A stretch of 37,877 nucleotides of DNA. Source: Bacteroidia bacterium. GTDB taxonomy: Bacteria; Bacteroidota; Bacteroidia; J057. Location: NCBI GenBank assembly GCA_022760475.1, contig JALEFZ010000042.1:1-37877 (forward strand), given 5' to 3'. The notes beneath the pieces were generated by a model. It searched no databases. It was not told where the DNA came from and worked only from the letters and a program-made list of their open reading frames with translations. Below, piece after piece: positions 17,618 through 26,332 of the stretch (position 1 is its first letter; every line of letters begins with the position of its first letter). Made by a program: the position numbers and the translations under genes.

Positions 17618-19294
17618 ATGAAAACTTTCATTAGAAATATTTCACTAGTCGTGGGGCTTTTGGTTGCCTCAGTATGGTTCAGTTCCTGTGAGGAAGTCCT
17701 GGATGTCAAACCCAAAGGCCAATTGGCCGAAGGAGTTTCAACAGGAGAAACAGTAGATAAGATCTTGATAGCAGCCTATCAGGGACTGGGAGCGCATTTC
17801 TTTGGAAATGATCCCTCCTTCGCTGGCCCATCCACCAATTGGATCATTGATGTAATGAGTGATGATGCGTACAAAGGTGGTGGTGGAATTGGAGACCGTA
17901 CAGATATCCACGCGTTAGAAACTTTTACCTTGGATCCAACCACGATTGCATGTTTTTACAAGTGGCAAAACAATATGTTTGCCATTGCAAGAGCTAACTT
18001 GGCAATTAGGGAAATCAATGCACTTGAGGATCCCCTTTACCCCAAGTCAGTTCGCCTTGGAGAAGCCATTTTCTTGCGTGCACATTTTCACTTTGACCTG
18101 TTTCAGAACTTCAACCAAATCCCATACCTTTTTGAAGAAACAGATCCTACATCTGCATCAAATACTCAATATACCCAGGATGAGATTTGGGATTTTATTG
18201 AGGCGGATTTTGAAGCGGCATTTAATGGACTCCCGGCCCAACAGGACGAGATTGGTAGGATTAACAAATATGCTGCCGCTGCCTATCTGGCTAAGTGTGC
18301 ATTGCGCAGAGGAAACTGGTCAGAGGTACTTACCTGGGTTACTGAAGTAAAAAAAGGGCCCTTCGAACTGCTTGATGAATTTGAAAACCTTGCCACCATT
18401 GAGTTTGAAAATGGTTCAGAGTCTGTATTTACTGCTCAGTTTTCTACTGCCAATATATTTGCCAATCACAACTGGAGTAACCTCCTGAATGTTACCCTCG
18501 GGCCTGGTATTGACAATGGTGCCTATGCCAACGGGGATGATTTCTACCTTGCCTCACAAAATCTTGTAAATGCATACAGGACGGATGAAAATGGCTTGCC
18601 TCTCTTCGATACGTTCAATGAGCAGGATGTAACTAGTGGAAATTTTACAGGAAATCTTGACCCAAGGGTAGATTTTTCCTTTGGAAGGCTAGGCATCCCA
18701 TGGAAAGGTACTGCAAGTTACTCCGAGTCATGGGTGAGGAGTCCTGATTATTTCCCTGGATTTTCTAGTAAAAAGCATGTTGTAGCACCAGACGATCCAC
18801 AGGTTCACAATGGTTTTCCTTGGGCTGCCTCTGGTTTGAACTTCAACTTCATAAGATATGCTGAAGTATTGCTATGGGAGGCGGAGGCCTTGATTGAATC
18901 GGGAGGTAATCTCGATGAAGCACGTGCCCTAATTAATGATATAAGAAACAGGGCAATGAACAGTACTTACGTTAAGACGCTTGATGGAAGTCAGGATGCT
19001 GCCAACTATAACATTGGGCTTTATCCAAGTGCTGGTTGGACACAAGACTTGGCTCGAAAAGCCGTAAGGTTTGAACGTCGTTTGGAACTGGCCTTGGAGG
19101 GCCACAGGTTCTATGACCTGAGAAGATGGGGTAACATGGCTACAAGGATCAATGACTACATCGTTAATGAGAGGGACAATGTTCCATACCTGAATGATGT
19201 GAGCTTCGAGGCAGGAAAGCATGAATATCTCCCACTTCCCCAGAGAGAAATAGACCTAGGGCCATCTATATATACCCAAAACCCTAATTATTAA
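17618..19294 (+). CDS. susD: SusD/RagB-like outer-membrane glycan-binding lipoprotein
   Basis: The product is 558 aa, the surface lid of the SusC transporter, capturing oligosaccharides. The N-terminus is a lipoprotein signal ending FSSC (Cys24), followed by EEVLDVKPKG, the typical SusD start. CEE after the lipidated Cys resembles the acidic surface-export signal of Bacteroidota lipoproteins. Family landmarks: RANLAIREI and LGEAIFLRAHFHFDLFQNF in the TPR-like region, RINKYAAAAYLAKCALRRGNW, FNFIRYAEVLLWEAEALIE, EARALINDIRNRA, RKAVRFERRLELALEGHRFYDLRRWG and the closing YLPLPQREID. It is 27 bp after susC and 39 bp before the DUF4960 gene, so co-transcription is nearly certain. Confidence 0.97.
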   Translation: MKTFIRNISLVVGLLVASVWFSSCEEVLDVKPKGQLAEGVSTGETVDKILIAAYQGLGAHFFGNDPSFAGPSTNWIIDVMSDDAYKGGGGIGDRTDIHALETFTLDPTTIACFYKWQNNMFAIARANLAIREINALEDPLYPKSVRLGEAIFLRAHFHFDLFQNFNQIPYLFEETDPTSASNTQYTQDEIWDFIEADFEAAFNGLPAQQDEIGRINKYAAAAYLAKCALRRGNWSEVLTWVTEVKKGPFELLDEFENLATIEFENGSESVFTAQFSTANIFANHNWSNLLNVTLGPGIDNGAYANGDDFYLASQNLVNAYRTDENGLPLFDTFNEQDVTSGNFTGNLDPRVDFSFGRLGIPWKGTASYSESWVRSPDYFPGFSSKKHVVAPDDPQVHNGFPWAASGLNFNFIRYAEVLLWEAEALIESGGNLDEARALINDIRNRAMNSTYVKTLDGSQDAANYNIGLYPSAGWTQDLARKAVRFERRLELALEGHRFYDLRRWGNMATRINDYIVNERDNVPYLNDVSFEAGKHEYLPLPQREIDLGPSIYTQNPNY

Positions 19295-19333
19295 TTGTAA
19301 TCAATCTCAACTATTATACTAATCGTTAAAATT

Positions 19334-20569
19334 ATGAAAAAGCTTATTTTGATTGCTATCAGTGCTTTATTCCTCGCGCTTGTTTTAACCTCGTGCGGTG
19401 GTGAAACCATCGAGCCTGATACAGCGTTGACTTCGTTCAATATCACAACTCCTGTTGCAGCAACTGGTATTATTGACCAAGCTGCAAATACCATCACCAT
19501 TAACGTTCCTTTCGGAACAGACCTCAGTAACCTTGTTGGATCAGCAGGTCTGCCAACAGGAGCTACCATTGCGCCAGATATAACTGCAGGTGTTGACTTC
19601 TCTTCATTGAGTGTTGACTTTACGGTTAAAAACGAAGATGCAAGTACAGTGTACAAGGCAACAATCGTTGTAGGCGAAAACCCTTTACGCCTTGCATTGG
19701 TGGGTGGACCAGCAACTTTGGATGACATCACCAATATGGAGGTAAAGAAAGCCTATGAATGGGCTCTAACAGAGTACGGCAACAAGGCAGGATATTTGTC
19801 ATTCGCCGATATTGAAGCGGATCCGAGCTCTATCTCTACAGCTACTGCAATCTGGTTCCACTACCACACTACCTGGGATGATGGAAATGGAGAGTCTTTC
19901 GCCTTGCCTTCAGGAGCTGAAGGTTCTGCACTCCAGACCATTACTGATTGGTACAAGGCTGGTGGAAACCTCGTGCTCACTACACATGGTGTTCCTTACC
20001 TTATGAATCTAGGACGTGTTTCCTCAGATCTAGGCCCCACAGTTATAGCAGGAAACCCTGGCTTGGCAGAGCAAAATCCAGATGATTGGGGATTTTCTTA
20101 TCAGGAAGGTTTCTTCGAATCAGGACAGTTTCAGTCTGATAACAAGGACAATGCCCTGTTTGGGAACCTAACGACCAAAGATGTAACCTTTGAAGGTGTA
20201 ACTTATCCTGCGATAATGCTTTCTGCTCCTGGCGACAAGAAAGATGATGCAGTCCTTTGGGATTTCAATGTAATGGTTGACAATGGAGCCCTTACTTCAA
20301 TGAAAGGTGCTGACGATCCAAATGCAGCCAAAGACGAATTTCAGACCAAGACAAGTTCTATTGTTCGCGCTTCTTTCGAGTGGGACCCTGCTGCTAACGG
20401 TATTGAGCTTGCAACGATCATTGAGTGGTTGCCTTCAGGAGACTACCAAGGAACGGCCATTTCTATTGGTCCTGGTGCTTATGAGTGGGATCGTGTCGAT
20501 GGTGCTACTATGTGGTTGGACAATGTTTCGCAGTTGACTAAAAACGCTATTGATTTGTTTGTGGAATAA
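19334..20569 (+). CDS. DUF4960 surface glycan-binding lipoprotein
   Basis: The product is 411 aa in the SusE/F position. Lipoprotein signal MKKLILIAISALFLALVLTSC (Cys21). Residues ~27-115 form a DUF5018-like Ig-type spacer (TALTSFNI, TITINVPFGTDLSNLVGSA, YKATIVVGE). Residues 118-410 are a DUF4960 domain: LRLALVGGPATLDDI, EWALTEYGN, AIWFHYHTTWDDG, GGNLVLTTHGV, EWLPSGDYQGTAISIGPGAYEWD. In B. thetaiotaomicron the protein in this place (BT1761) is the levan-binding surface protein, so fructan binding is the likely role. It shares the DUF4960 core with the triple-repeat protein at 23169. A hairpin follows the stop codon. Confidence 0.88.
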   Translation: MKKLILIAISALFLALVLTSCGGETIEPDTALTSFNITTPVAATGIIDQAANTITINVPFGTDLSNLVGSAGLPTGATIAPDITAGVDFSSLSVDFTVKNEDASTVYKATIVVGENPLRLALVGGPATLDDITNMEVKKAYEWALTEYGNKAGYLSFADIEADPSSISTATAIWFHYHTTWDDGNGESFALPSGAEGSALQTITDWYKAGGNLVLTTHGVPYLMNLGRVSSDLGPTVIAGNPGLAEQNPDDWGFSYQEGFFESGQFQSDNKDNALFGNLTTKDVTFEGVTYPAIMLSAPGDKKDDAVLWDFNVMVDNGALTSMKGADDPNAAKDEFQTKTSSIVRASFEWDPAANGIELATIIEWLPSGDYQGTAISIGPGAYEWDRVDGATMWLDNVSQLTKNAIDLFVE

Positions 20570-20576
20570 TTTTTAA

Positions 20577-20602
20577 TGCCCGATCCCTTCTGGGATCGGG
20601 CA
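20577..20602 (+). terminator. Strong hairpin within the fructan operon
   Basis: An 11-bp perfect GC-rich stem, TGCCCGATCCC (20577-20587) with GGGATCGGGCA (20592-20602), has the tetraloop TTCT. The following CATTCTTT is a weak T tract. It lies between the DUF4960 lipoprotein and the LamG-GH32 gene, which starts 25 bp further on. It may terminate part of the transcripts or protect the 3' end of the upstream mRNA. Confidence 0.7.
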
Positions 20603-20627
20603 CATTCTTTATAAATCCAGTTATTCA

Positions 20628-23123
20628 ATGAAGGAGGTTTTCATTTTTTGCGTACCAGTCTTGTTGGCCTTTGCCACAATGAAAAGTTTTGGACAAAATC
20701 CTGTGCACAGTTTTTCATTTGACAATGATACAGACAGTACTAAGACCAGAGAAACAATCAGTGGGACTGTTTTTGACATTGAAAACCACTTTAGCCGACC
20801 CGAGAGAATAGATGGAATCGAGGGGAAAGCCCTTCGCTTCGATGGTTTCTCCACATGGGCATTTGCCAATTTGGCTATCAATGGTATAAGTGATAAGATC
20901 GCATTTGAATGTTGGTATGCCACTGAGGCGTTCAATGAACAAACAATTGGGTTGATTAGTCAACTGAGTTCCCAAGCAGGCTTTGCCCTGAAGGTAGGCT
21001 CTTTTGGAGCTGTACGATTGGAAATTTTCGCAAGCAATGCCAAGACAACCCTGGTGACAGAAAGACAACTAAACCGCTATAAGTGGCACCACATTGTTGC
21101 TCAGGTTGACCTGGGAGTCGATCAAATGAAAATTTACGTAGACGGGGAATTATGGGGAAGTCGCAGCCTAAATAATTCTGCTTCTACATTTAACTTCGTT
21201 TCAAATATTCCTTTTTTCATTGGCCGCCCAAATACCCAGGTTACCCACAACGGGTTCAATGTAACAACTGCCAATGGGGCTATTGACAATGTGAATATTT
21301 TTGCTGACACCCTTTCTCAGGCAGAGATATTGTCAAGGTACCAAGCAGGTAATGGAGTGATTCCTGATCTTACCGTAAACCCGGATACCAGACATCCAAA
21401 TGACCACTTGCGTCCACGTTATCATCCTATGCCAAATACCCTTTGGGCTAATGAAGGTTATGGATTGACATACTACAAGGGAAAATATCACTACTTTTTT
21501 CAAAAAAATCCCAACCATTCGGATTTATATTTCATGCATTGGGGCCATATTTCCAGTCCCGACTTGGTAAACTGGAAAGAAGAAAAAATGGCTTTGTGGC
21601 CTGAAGAAGGCTTTTCCAGGGTAGGCGTTTGGTCAGGGACCACGGTTTTTGATACCTCTGGGTTGCCCGTGATTTCTTACACTGGAGTCAATGGCTCTTT
21701 TGCGGGAATCGGAATGGCCTTTCCACAAGATGATAGCTTGATAGAATGGGAGCGTTCTATGAACGACCCCGTGATTCCTGGAGCACCCTCCAATATTCCC
21801 AACATGGATTTCAGAGATCCTTTTATTTGGTGGAATGGAGATAAATATTACATGGTAGTAGGTGGTGGTTTGGCAAATAATGGTGGAGGAATCCTTTTTA
21901 CCTATACTTCCACAGACCTGGTAAACTGGGTAGATGCCCCGGATATATATACCAATCCAAACCGTTTCGAATCTGGAGTTTTTTGGGAAATGCCTGTATT
22001 TCTGGAAATGAAACCAGGAATTTGGGTGCTGATCGTCACCCCGGTATTTAGGGGGGGAGGAAGTGCTAGAACCCTTTTCTGGACAGGAACTTGGGATGGA
22101 ACAGTTTTTACTCCCTTTGACGAGGAGCCAAAAAATTTTGAATCTCTATCGAGAAATTTGCTTTCTCCTGCATTTGGTAAGGATTCTGCAGGCCTTGACA
22201 CTTATATTGGAATTATTCCAGAAACTAGAAATGTTCAGGATCAAATAGATGCAGCCTGGAGGCAGACATTCAGCCTTCCCAGGGTTGCAAGGTTGTTGGA
22301 TGATTCCTTAATTGGTCATTACCCACATCCAAATTTATGCAGGCTAAGGAAAAACAACATCTCTATCAGCAATAGGGAGTTTCTCCCAAATACCAGTGCC
22401 AACCTGCCTGAAGTTAGCGGTAACCAGACCGAAATTGAAGCATGGTTCGTCCCAGGACCTGATACAGACTTCTCTCTAAGGGTCTTTTCTAATGCTAGCG
22501 GAACAGAATATACTGACATAGATTTTAACACAAAGATCAATAGGCTTGGGCTTGACCTTCGAAATTCTTCGCCTTTCAATACAATTGAAGAAAACCGATT
22601 CGCTACTTACTTTTTCCAAGATACAATTTATGTAAGGGTATTTCTGGATCATTCGACGATTGAGGTCTTTGTGGACAATATTGCTGTTCTGTCGAGCAGG
22701 GTGTATCCAGGAGAAGGAAGTGTATTTACTGACCTGGTAGTTAATGATGGAAATGTCCTGGCTGTTGAAATTAATTCCTGGGATTTGGAAACAAAGGAAG
22801 ATGTTTCAGGGAACGAAGTATGTCCCCCCACTTCCTTGCCAGGAAGTTTTCCTACTGATATTGGATCCTACATTCTCCCAAAATCTGAGTTGTCTGCCTT
22901 TCCTACTGAAGTTGAAAATGTACTTTCAATCACCCAAAAAGGAAGCCAATCGCTCAATCTTGATGCGAGAATAATAGATCTGCAGGGTCAGATAGTGATG
23001 TCAGAGACAATCATTCTGAAAGATACTTTTGAGTGGAAACTTGGATCCCTACCCAGCGGGACTTACCTCTTGATGCTTTCAGATTCCAGAAATATTTATT
23101 CAAAAAAAATCCTCAAAAGATAA
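20628..23123 (+). CDS. T9SS-secreted LamG-GH32 protein with altered active site
   Basis: The product is 831 aa. Signal peptide MKEVFIFCVPVLLAFATMKSFGQ; no lipobox. Residues ~25-240 are a laminin-G/concanavalin-like module (LRFDGFSTWAFA, IAFECWYA, KWHHIVAQVD, MKIYVDGELWGS), probably glycan-binding. Residues ~258-575 are the GH32 five-bladed propeller, ~590-720 the GH32 C-terminal sandwich (VRVFLDHSTIEVFVDN). Residues ~753-831 are a T9SS sorting domain (LPSGTYLLML, KKILKR). In GH32 the nucleophile lies in WMNDPNG; here it reads LWANEGYG, so Glu276 replaces Asp. The stabiliser motif is intact (FRDP, Asp397); the acid/base ECP reads EMP (Glu454). It may be a fructanase with changed activity or a binding protein. 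It lies 45 bp ahead of the triple DUF4960 gene. Confidence 0.88.
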   Translation: MKEVFIFCVPVLLAFATMKSFGQNPVHSFSFDNDTDSTKTRETISGTVFDIENHFSRPERIDGIEGKALRFDGFSTWAFANLAINGISDKIAFECWYATEAFNEQTIGLISQLSSQAGFALKVGSFGAVRLEIFASNAKTTLVTERQLNRYKWHHIVAQVDLGVDQMKIYVDGELWGSRSLNNSASTFNFVSNIPFFIGRPNTQVTHNGFNVTTANGAIDNVNIFADTLSQAEILSRYQAGNGVIPDLTVNPDTRHPNDHLRPRYHPMPNTLWANEGYGLTYYKGKYHYFFQKNPNHSDLYFMHWGHISSPDLVNWKEEKMALWPEEGFSRVGVWSGTTVFDTSGLPVISYTGVNGSFAGIGMAFPQDDSLIEWERSMNDPVIPGAPSNIPNMDFRDPFIWWNGDKYYMVVGGGLANNGGGILFTYTSTDLVNWVDAPDIYTNPNRFESGVFWEMPVFLEMKPGIWVLIVTPVFRGGGSARTLFWTGTWDGTVFTPFDEEPKNFESLSRNLLSPAFGKDSAGLDTYIGIIPETRNVQDQIDAAWRQTFSLPRVARLLDDSLIGHYPHPNLCRLRKNNISISNREFLPNTSANLPEVSGNQTEIEAWFVPGPDTDFSLRVFSNASGTEYTDIDFNTKINRLGLDLRNSSPFNTIEENRFATYFFQDTIYVRVFLDHSTIEVFVDNIAVLSSRVYPGEGSVFTDLVVNDGNVLAVEINSWDLETKEDVSGNEVCPPTSLPGSFPTDIGSYILPKSELSAFPTEVENVLSITQKGSQSLNLDARIIDLQGQIVMSETIILKDTFEWKLGSLPSGTYLLMLSDSRNIYSKKILKR

Positions 23124-23168
23124 ATAATTACTCGCTATTCCCTCTAATCGAGGAATCTTATCAGGACT

Positions 23169-26027
23169 ATGAAAAGTATTACTACTAAAATTCTTTTAGG
23201 GTACATAGGTTTCTTCATGCTTATGTTACCTGAATTATTTGCTCAACAAGTTATTCTTGTTGGGGGTGGAGCTACCTTGGCCGATTTGCCAACTGCCAAA
23301 CAAAATGCCTATGGCTGGGCGAAATCAGCCTATGGAAATGGAGCTATGTACATGTCTTTTGACTCAATTGCAGTTCATGGCCTGCCTAAGACTTCCAAGG
23401 TAATCTGGTATCATTTTGAGGATGATCCTGCCCTGCCAGCCTCTGATAGTGGAGCCATTTCCGCCATTGATGCTTTTGTAGCAAAAGGAGGAAAAATCCT
23501 GACTTCCGGTTTTGCAACTGAGTACCTATTGGATATCAATGTTACTACAGTAGCCCCTAAAGAGACCATCGACAATGATCCTGGGGGCCCGGATGCTGCT
23601 TGGGGGGTAAGGCCTTTTCCAAGCCAAGCCAGTCACCCAATCTTTAAGGGCTTGGTATACAACAGTGATTGGGCTGATCCAAATTGGAGTGGATTCAGGA
23701 CAGTTTCAGATTCTGTGGCGGGTAGAGAGGCAATTCGTTGGTGGACTGGGAACACCTATCCTGGAAAGGGCTTGGCTGCCATGCCCTGGTTTGCCGGTGA
23801 AGACCTTCCCATCGTAGGGTACATAAGGTATGGAAAAGGTATAGCTATGACTTGTACTGCTCCTGGTTACAATTGGGTAAGTTCTGCCTCCAACGGAGCA
23901 AACGAGCAAAATAATCTTGAGCGATTTAGCAAGAACATGCTTGATTATCTCGGGAATATTGGAAATGAAGCCAGGGTTATCCTCATTGGATCAGGTGGGA
24001 CTGTAGCAGACCTACCTTCTGCAGAGCAAAAAGCCTACAACTGGGCGTTGGGATATTTTGGTGAAGATGCCATGTATATGTCATTTCAGATGGTTGCCGA
24101 TATGGGAATGCCAGTAAACGCTGTTTCAGTTTGGTACCACTTTGAGGACGATCCATCCTTACCTGCTGATGACAGTGTTGCAGCTCCGCAAATAGAGCAG
24201 TTTGTAAATAATGGTGGCCAGTTATTGGTATCAGGATTTGCCACTGAGTACTTACTTACCACAAATGCCACAACAGTGGCCCCCACAGAAACCATAAACA
24301 ATGACCCTGCTGGCCCTGATGCCGCATGGGGGATAAGACCATTTCCTGCCTTTGAGACGGATAGAATATTTTCAGGGATATCCAATAATACCGATTGGGC
24401 TGATCCAAATTGGAGTGGGTTTCGTACCATTTCAGACTCGGTTGCCGGAAGAGAGGCCATGCGTTGGTGGACACAGAACAGCTACCCTGGAACCGGTTTT
24501 GCTGCTATGCCCTGGTTTGGGGGAGAAGATTTGCCAGTTATTGGTGGTATCTTACAGGGGGCAGGATACAATTTGACTTGTACAGCCCCTGGCTTCAACT
24601 GGGTCAATGCTGATATAAACGGGGCAAAGGAACAGGATAATCTGGAAAGACTTACCGCCAATTTATTACAGGCATCCTCTCCAAAAATTCTCTTGATCGG
24701 TGATTCGGCCACATTAAATCAGTTGCCAGATGGAGAAAGAAATGCCTACCAATGGGCAGTTGATAAATATGGAGCAGGTGCGCAGTATTACTCGTTTGAT
24801 GAACTTACCACAAACGGGCTTCCTTCTTCAGGATCTGTGGAGGTAATCTGGTACCATAAAGAAGACGATCAATCCTTACCAGCTATATTCCCAGCCTATG
24901 GAAATTCCATGAACGGATTTCTCAGAGATGGAGGTACTTATCTGCTTTCGGGTTTTGCCACCCAGACCTTACAATTTATTGATACTTCTTTTGCAGCCAC
25001 TAACGAAACCATTGATAATGACCCGGCAGGACCTGATGCTGCATGGGGCGTGAGACCTTTTCCTTCTAAAGACCAACACCCTATTTTTGCTGGAATTCCA
25101 GCTAATACTGATTGGGCTGATCCAAATTGGAGTGGTTTCCGTACGGTTTCAGATTCAGTAGCAGGTCGTGAGGCCATTTCCTGGTGGACTGGAAACTCTT
25201 ATCCAGGTACAGGTCTGGCTGCTATGCCATGGTTTGGAGGAGAGGACTTACCTATCATTGGGGAAATCTTATTTGGAAATGGTGGTATTATCACCTGTAC
25301 TGCTCCAGGATATAACTGGGTTTCTGCCGATTCCAATGGTGTAAATGAACAAAACAACCTGGAAATGCTGACCCATAATATGCTTAACTACCTTGGGAGC
25401 TATGATGAAGAGCAGACCATTAGTGTGTCTCTGATGGGTGGAGGAAACGAGATTAAGGAGAATGAAGAAGATGGAAAGGTAATTGAAGTTAGTTTCTTTA
25501 ACACCGTTTTGAATGATACCATTAACCCAGCTAATTGGGCTGTCTCAAACCTTCCTGGTAATATTTCCTTTACATTGGGTCGCGTCGACGATACAAATGC
25601 TACGATCACTCTATCCGGTGTGCCAGATAGTTATATGGATGAAAACATCACAGATTTCACGGTTGAGGTAACTGAATCTGAGTTTCTAAACTTGCGAAAA
25701 GAAAAGTTTGAGGATTGCGGATCGGTGATATTCGTTGCAGATACAGCAACTTCTATAGCTGGTACCTCTGGGATTCAAAAAATTAAAGCATATCCCAATC
25801 CAGTTGGAACTGTAGTTAACATCCAATATGAGTTATCTACCAGCCAGCAGGTAAAGATTGAAATTATAGACCTGAATGGTAGAACTGTAGAGGTTTTGGT
25901 AGATGAAGTTCAAGCTGTCGGTACCCATACATCCAAGTGGAATGCAAATGGGGTAGTACCTGGGGTTTATCTCTATAAAGTTGAGCTTACTGACGGGACA
26001 GCTGTAGGAAAACTTATCAAAAGATAA
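23169..26027 (+). CDS. T9SS-secreted protein with three tandem DUF4960 units
   Basis: The product is 952 aa. Signal peptide MKSITTKILLGYIGFFMLMLPELFAQ, no lipobox. Three DUF4960-like units occupy residues ~27-262, 268-501 and 506-742. Each has VILxGxxATLxDLP, a conserved WYHxEDDxxLPA, FATEYLL or a variant, NDPxGPDAAWGxRPFP, and a nearly invariant block NTDWADPNWSGFRTVSDSVA followed by GREA, WWTxNxYPG, AAMPWFxGEDLP and CTAPGxNWV. Residues ~748-855 are an Ig-like spacer (ISVSLMGGG, VIEVSFFN). The end (KAYPNPVGTVVNIQYEL ... GVYLYKVELTDG ... KLIKR) is a T9SS sorting domain. By relation to the levan-binding DUF4960 lipoprotein upstream, I infer a multivalent fructan-binding surface or released protein. 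A catalytic role is not excluded. A terminator follows. Confidence 0.88.
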   Translation: MKSITTKILLGYIGFFMLMLPELFAQQVILVGGGATLADLPTAKQNAYGWAKSAYGNGAMYMSFDSIAVHGLPKTSKVIWYHFEDDPALPASDSGAISAIDAFVAKGGKILTSGFATEYLLDINVTTVAPKETIDNDPGGPDAAWGVRPFPSQASHPIFKGLVYNSDWADPNWSGFRTVSDSVAGREAIRWWTGNTYPGKGLAAMPWFAGEDLPIVGYIRYGKGIAMTCTAPGYNWVSSASNGANEQNNLERFSKNMLDYLGNIGNEARVILIGSGGTVADLPSAEQKAYNWALGYFGEDAMYMSFQMVADMGMPVNAVSVWYHFEDDPSLPADDSVAAPQIEQFVNNGGQLLVSGFATEYLLTTNATTVAPTETINNDPAGPDAAWGIRPFPAFETDRIFSGISNNTDWADPNWSGFRTISDSVAGREAMRWWTQNSYPGTGFAAMPWFGGEDLPVIGGILQGAGYNLTCTAPGFNWVNADINGAKEQDNLERLTANLLQASSPKILLIGDSATLNQLPDGERNAYQWAVDKYGAGAQYYSFDELTTNGLPSSGSVEVIWYHKEDDQSLPAIFPAYGNSMNGFLRDGGTYLLSGFATQTLQFIDTSFAATNETIDNDPAGPDAAWGVRPFPSKDQHPIFAGIPANTDWADPNWSGFRTVSDSVAGREAISWWTGNSYPGTGLAAMPWFGGEDLPIIGEILFGNGGIITCTAPGYNWVSADSNGVNEQNNLEMLTHNMLNYLGSYDEEQTISVSLMGGGNEIKENEEDGKVIEVSFFNTVLNDTINPANWAVSNLPGNISFTLGRVDDTNATITLSGVPDSYMDENITDFTVEVTESEFLNLRKEKFEDCGSVIFVADTATSIAGTSGIQKIKAYPNPVGTVVNIQYELSTSQQVKIEIIDLNGRTVEVLVDEVQAVGTHTSKWNANGVVPGVYLYKVELTDGTAVGKLIKR
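23247..25394 (+). repeat. Three tandem DUF4960-coding repeats
   Basis: Units at about 23247-23954, 23970-24671 and 24684-25394 have a period near 717 bp. The best conserved stretch encodes DWADPNWSGFRTxSDSVAGR in all three. The conservation is at protein level with many silent differences, so the duplication is old rather than recent. Confidence 0.85.
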
Positions 26028-26332
26028 TTAGGCAGGCCTCAATTTGAGATACGGTTATAAAATGATTCATTTTTAACCGTATCTTTTTATTTGATTTTAA
26101 CATGAAGGAAAAATTCTGATTTGAGTGAAGCTTTTATATTTACCTGCTTCTCATTTGAATGTTCCTTTTTAATCGACTGACAATTTTTTTACTTCGATAC
26201 ATGGTAAAATTACTTCCCGATTTTTGGTTCTTTTCCCAAAGGTCTTTACTTCCCCTGAGTATAGGCTACTTGGGAAGAGATATCATGAAATACTATTAGA
26301 AGTTTACTACCACCAACAAAAAATCACCTACA
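26028..26332. other. Intergenic region of 305 bp before the second GH32 gene
   Basis: After the terminator at 26047-26092 the region is AT-rich and holds no ORF of note. A short inverted repeat, CTTCCC (26249-26254) and GGGAAG (26272-26277), lies about 55 bp ahead of the next start. The downstream GH32 gene therefore probably has its own promoter, which I could not place. Confidence 0.45.
26047..26092 (+). terminator. Hairpin terminator ending the MFS-to-DUF4960 operon
   Basis: An 11-bp perfect stem, AGATACGGTTA (26047-26057) with TAACCGTATCT (26074-26084), has a 16-nt loop and is followed by TTTTATTT. Confidence 0.88.

Noticed and set aside
20628..23123. GH32 gene as a pseudogene because of the lost NDPNG motif
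   Set aside because: The frame is intact over 831 codons, other GH32 motifs and the T9SS domain are kept, so change of function is more likely than decay.
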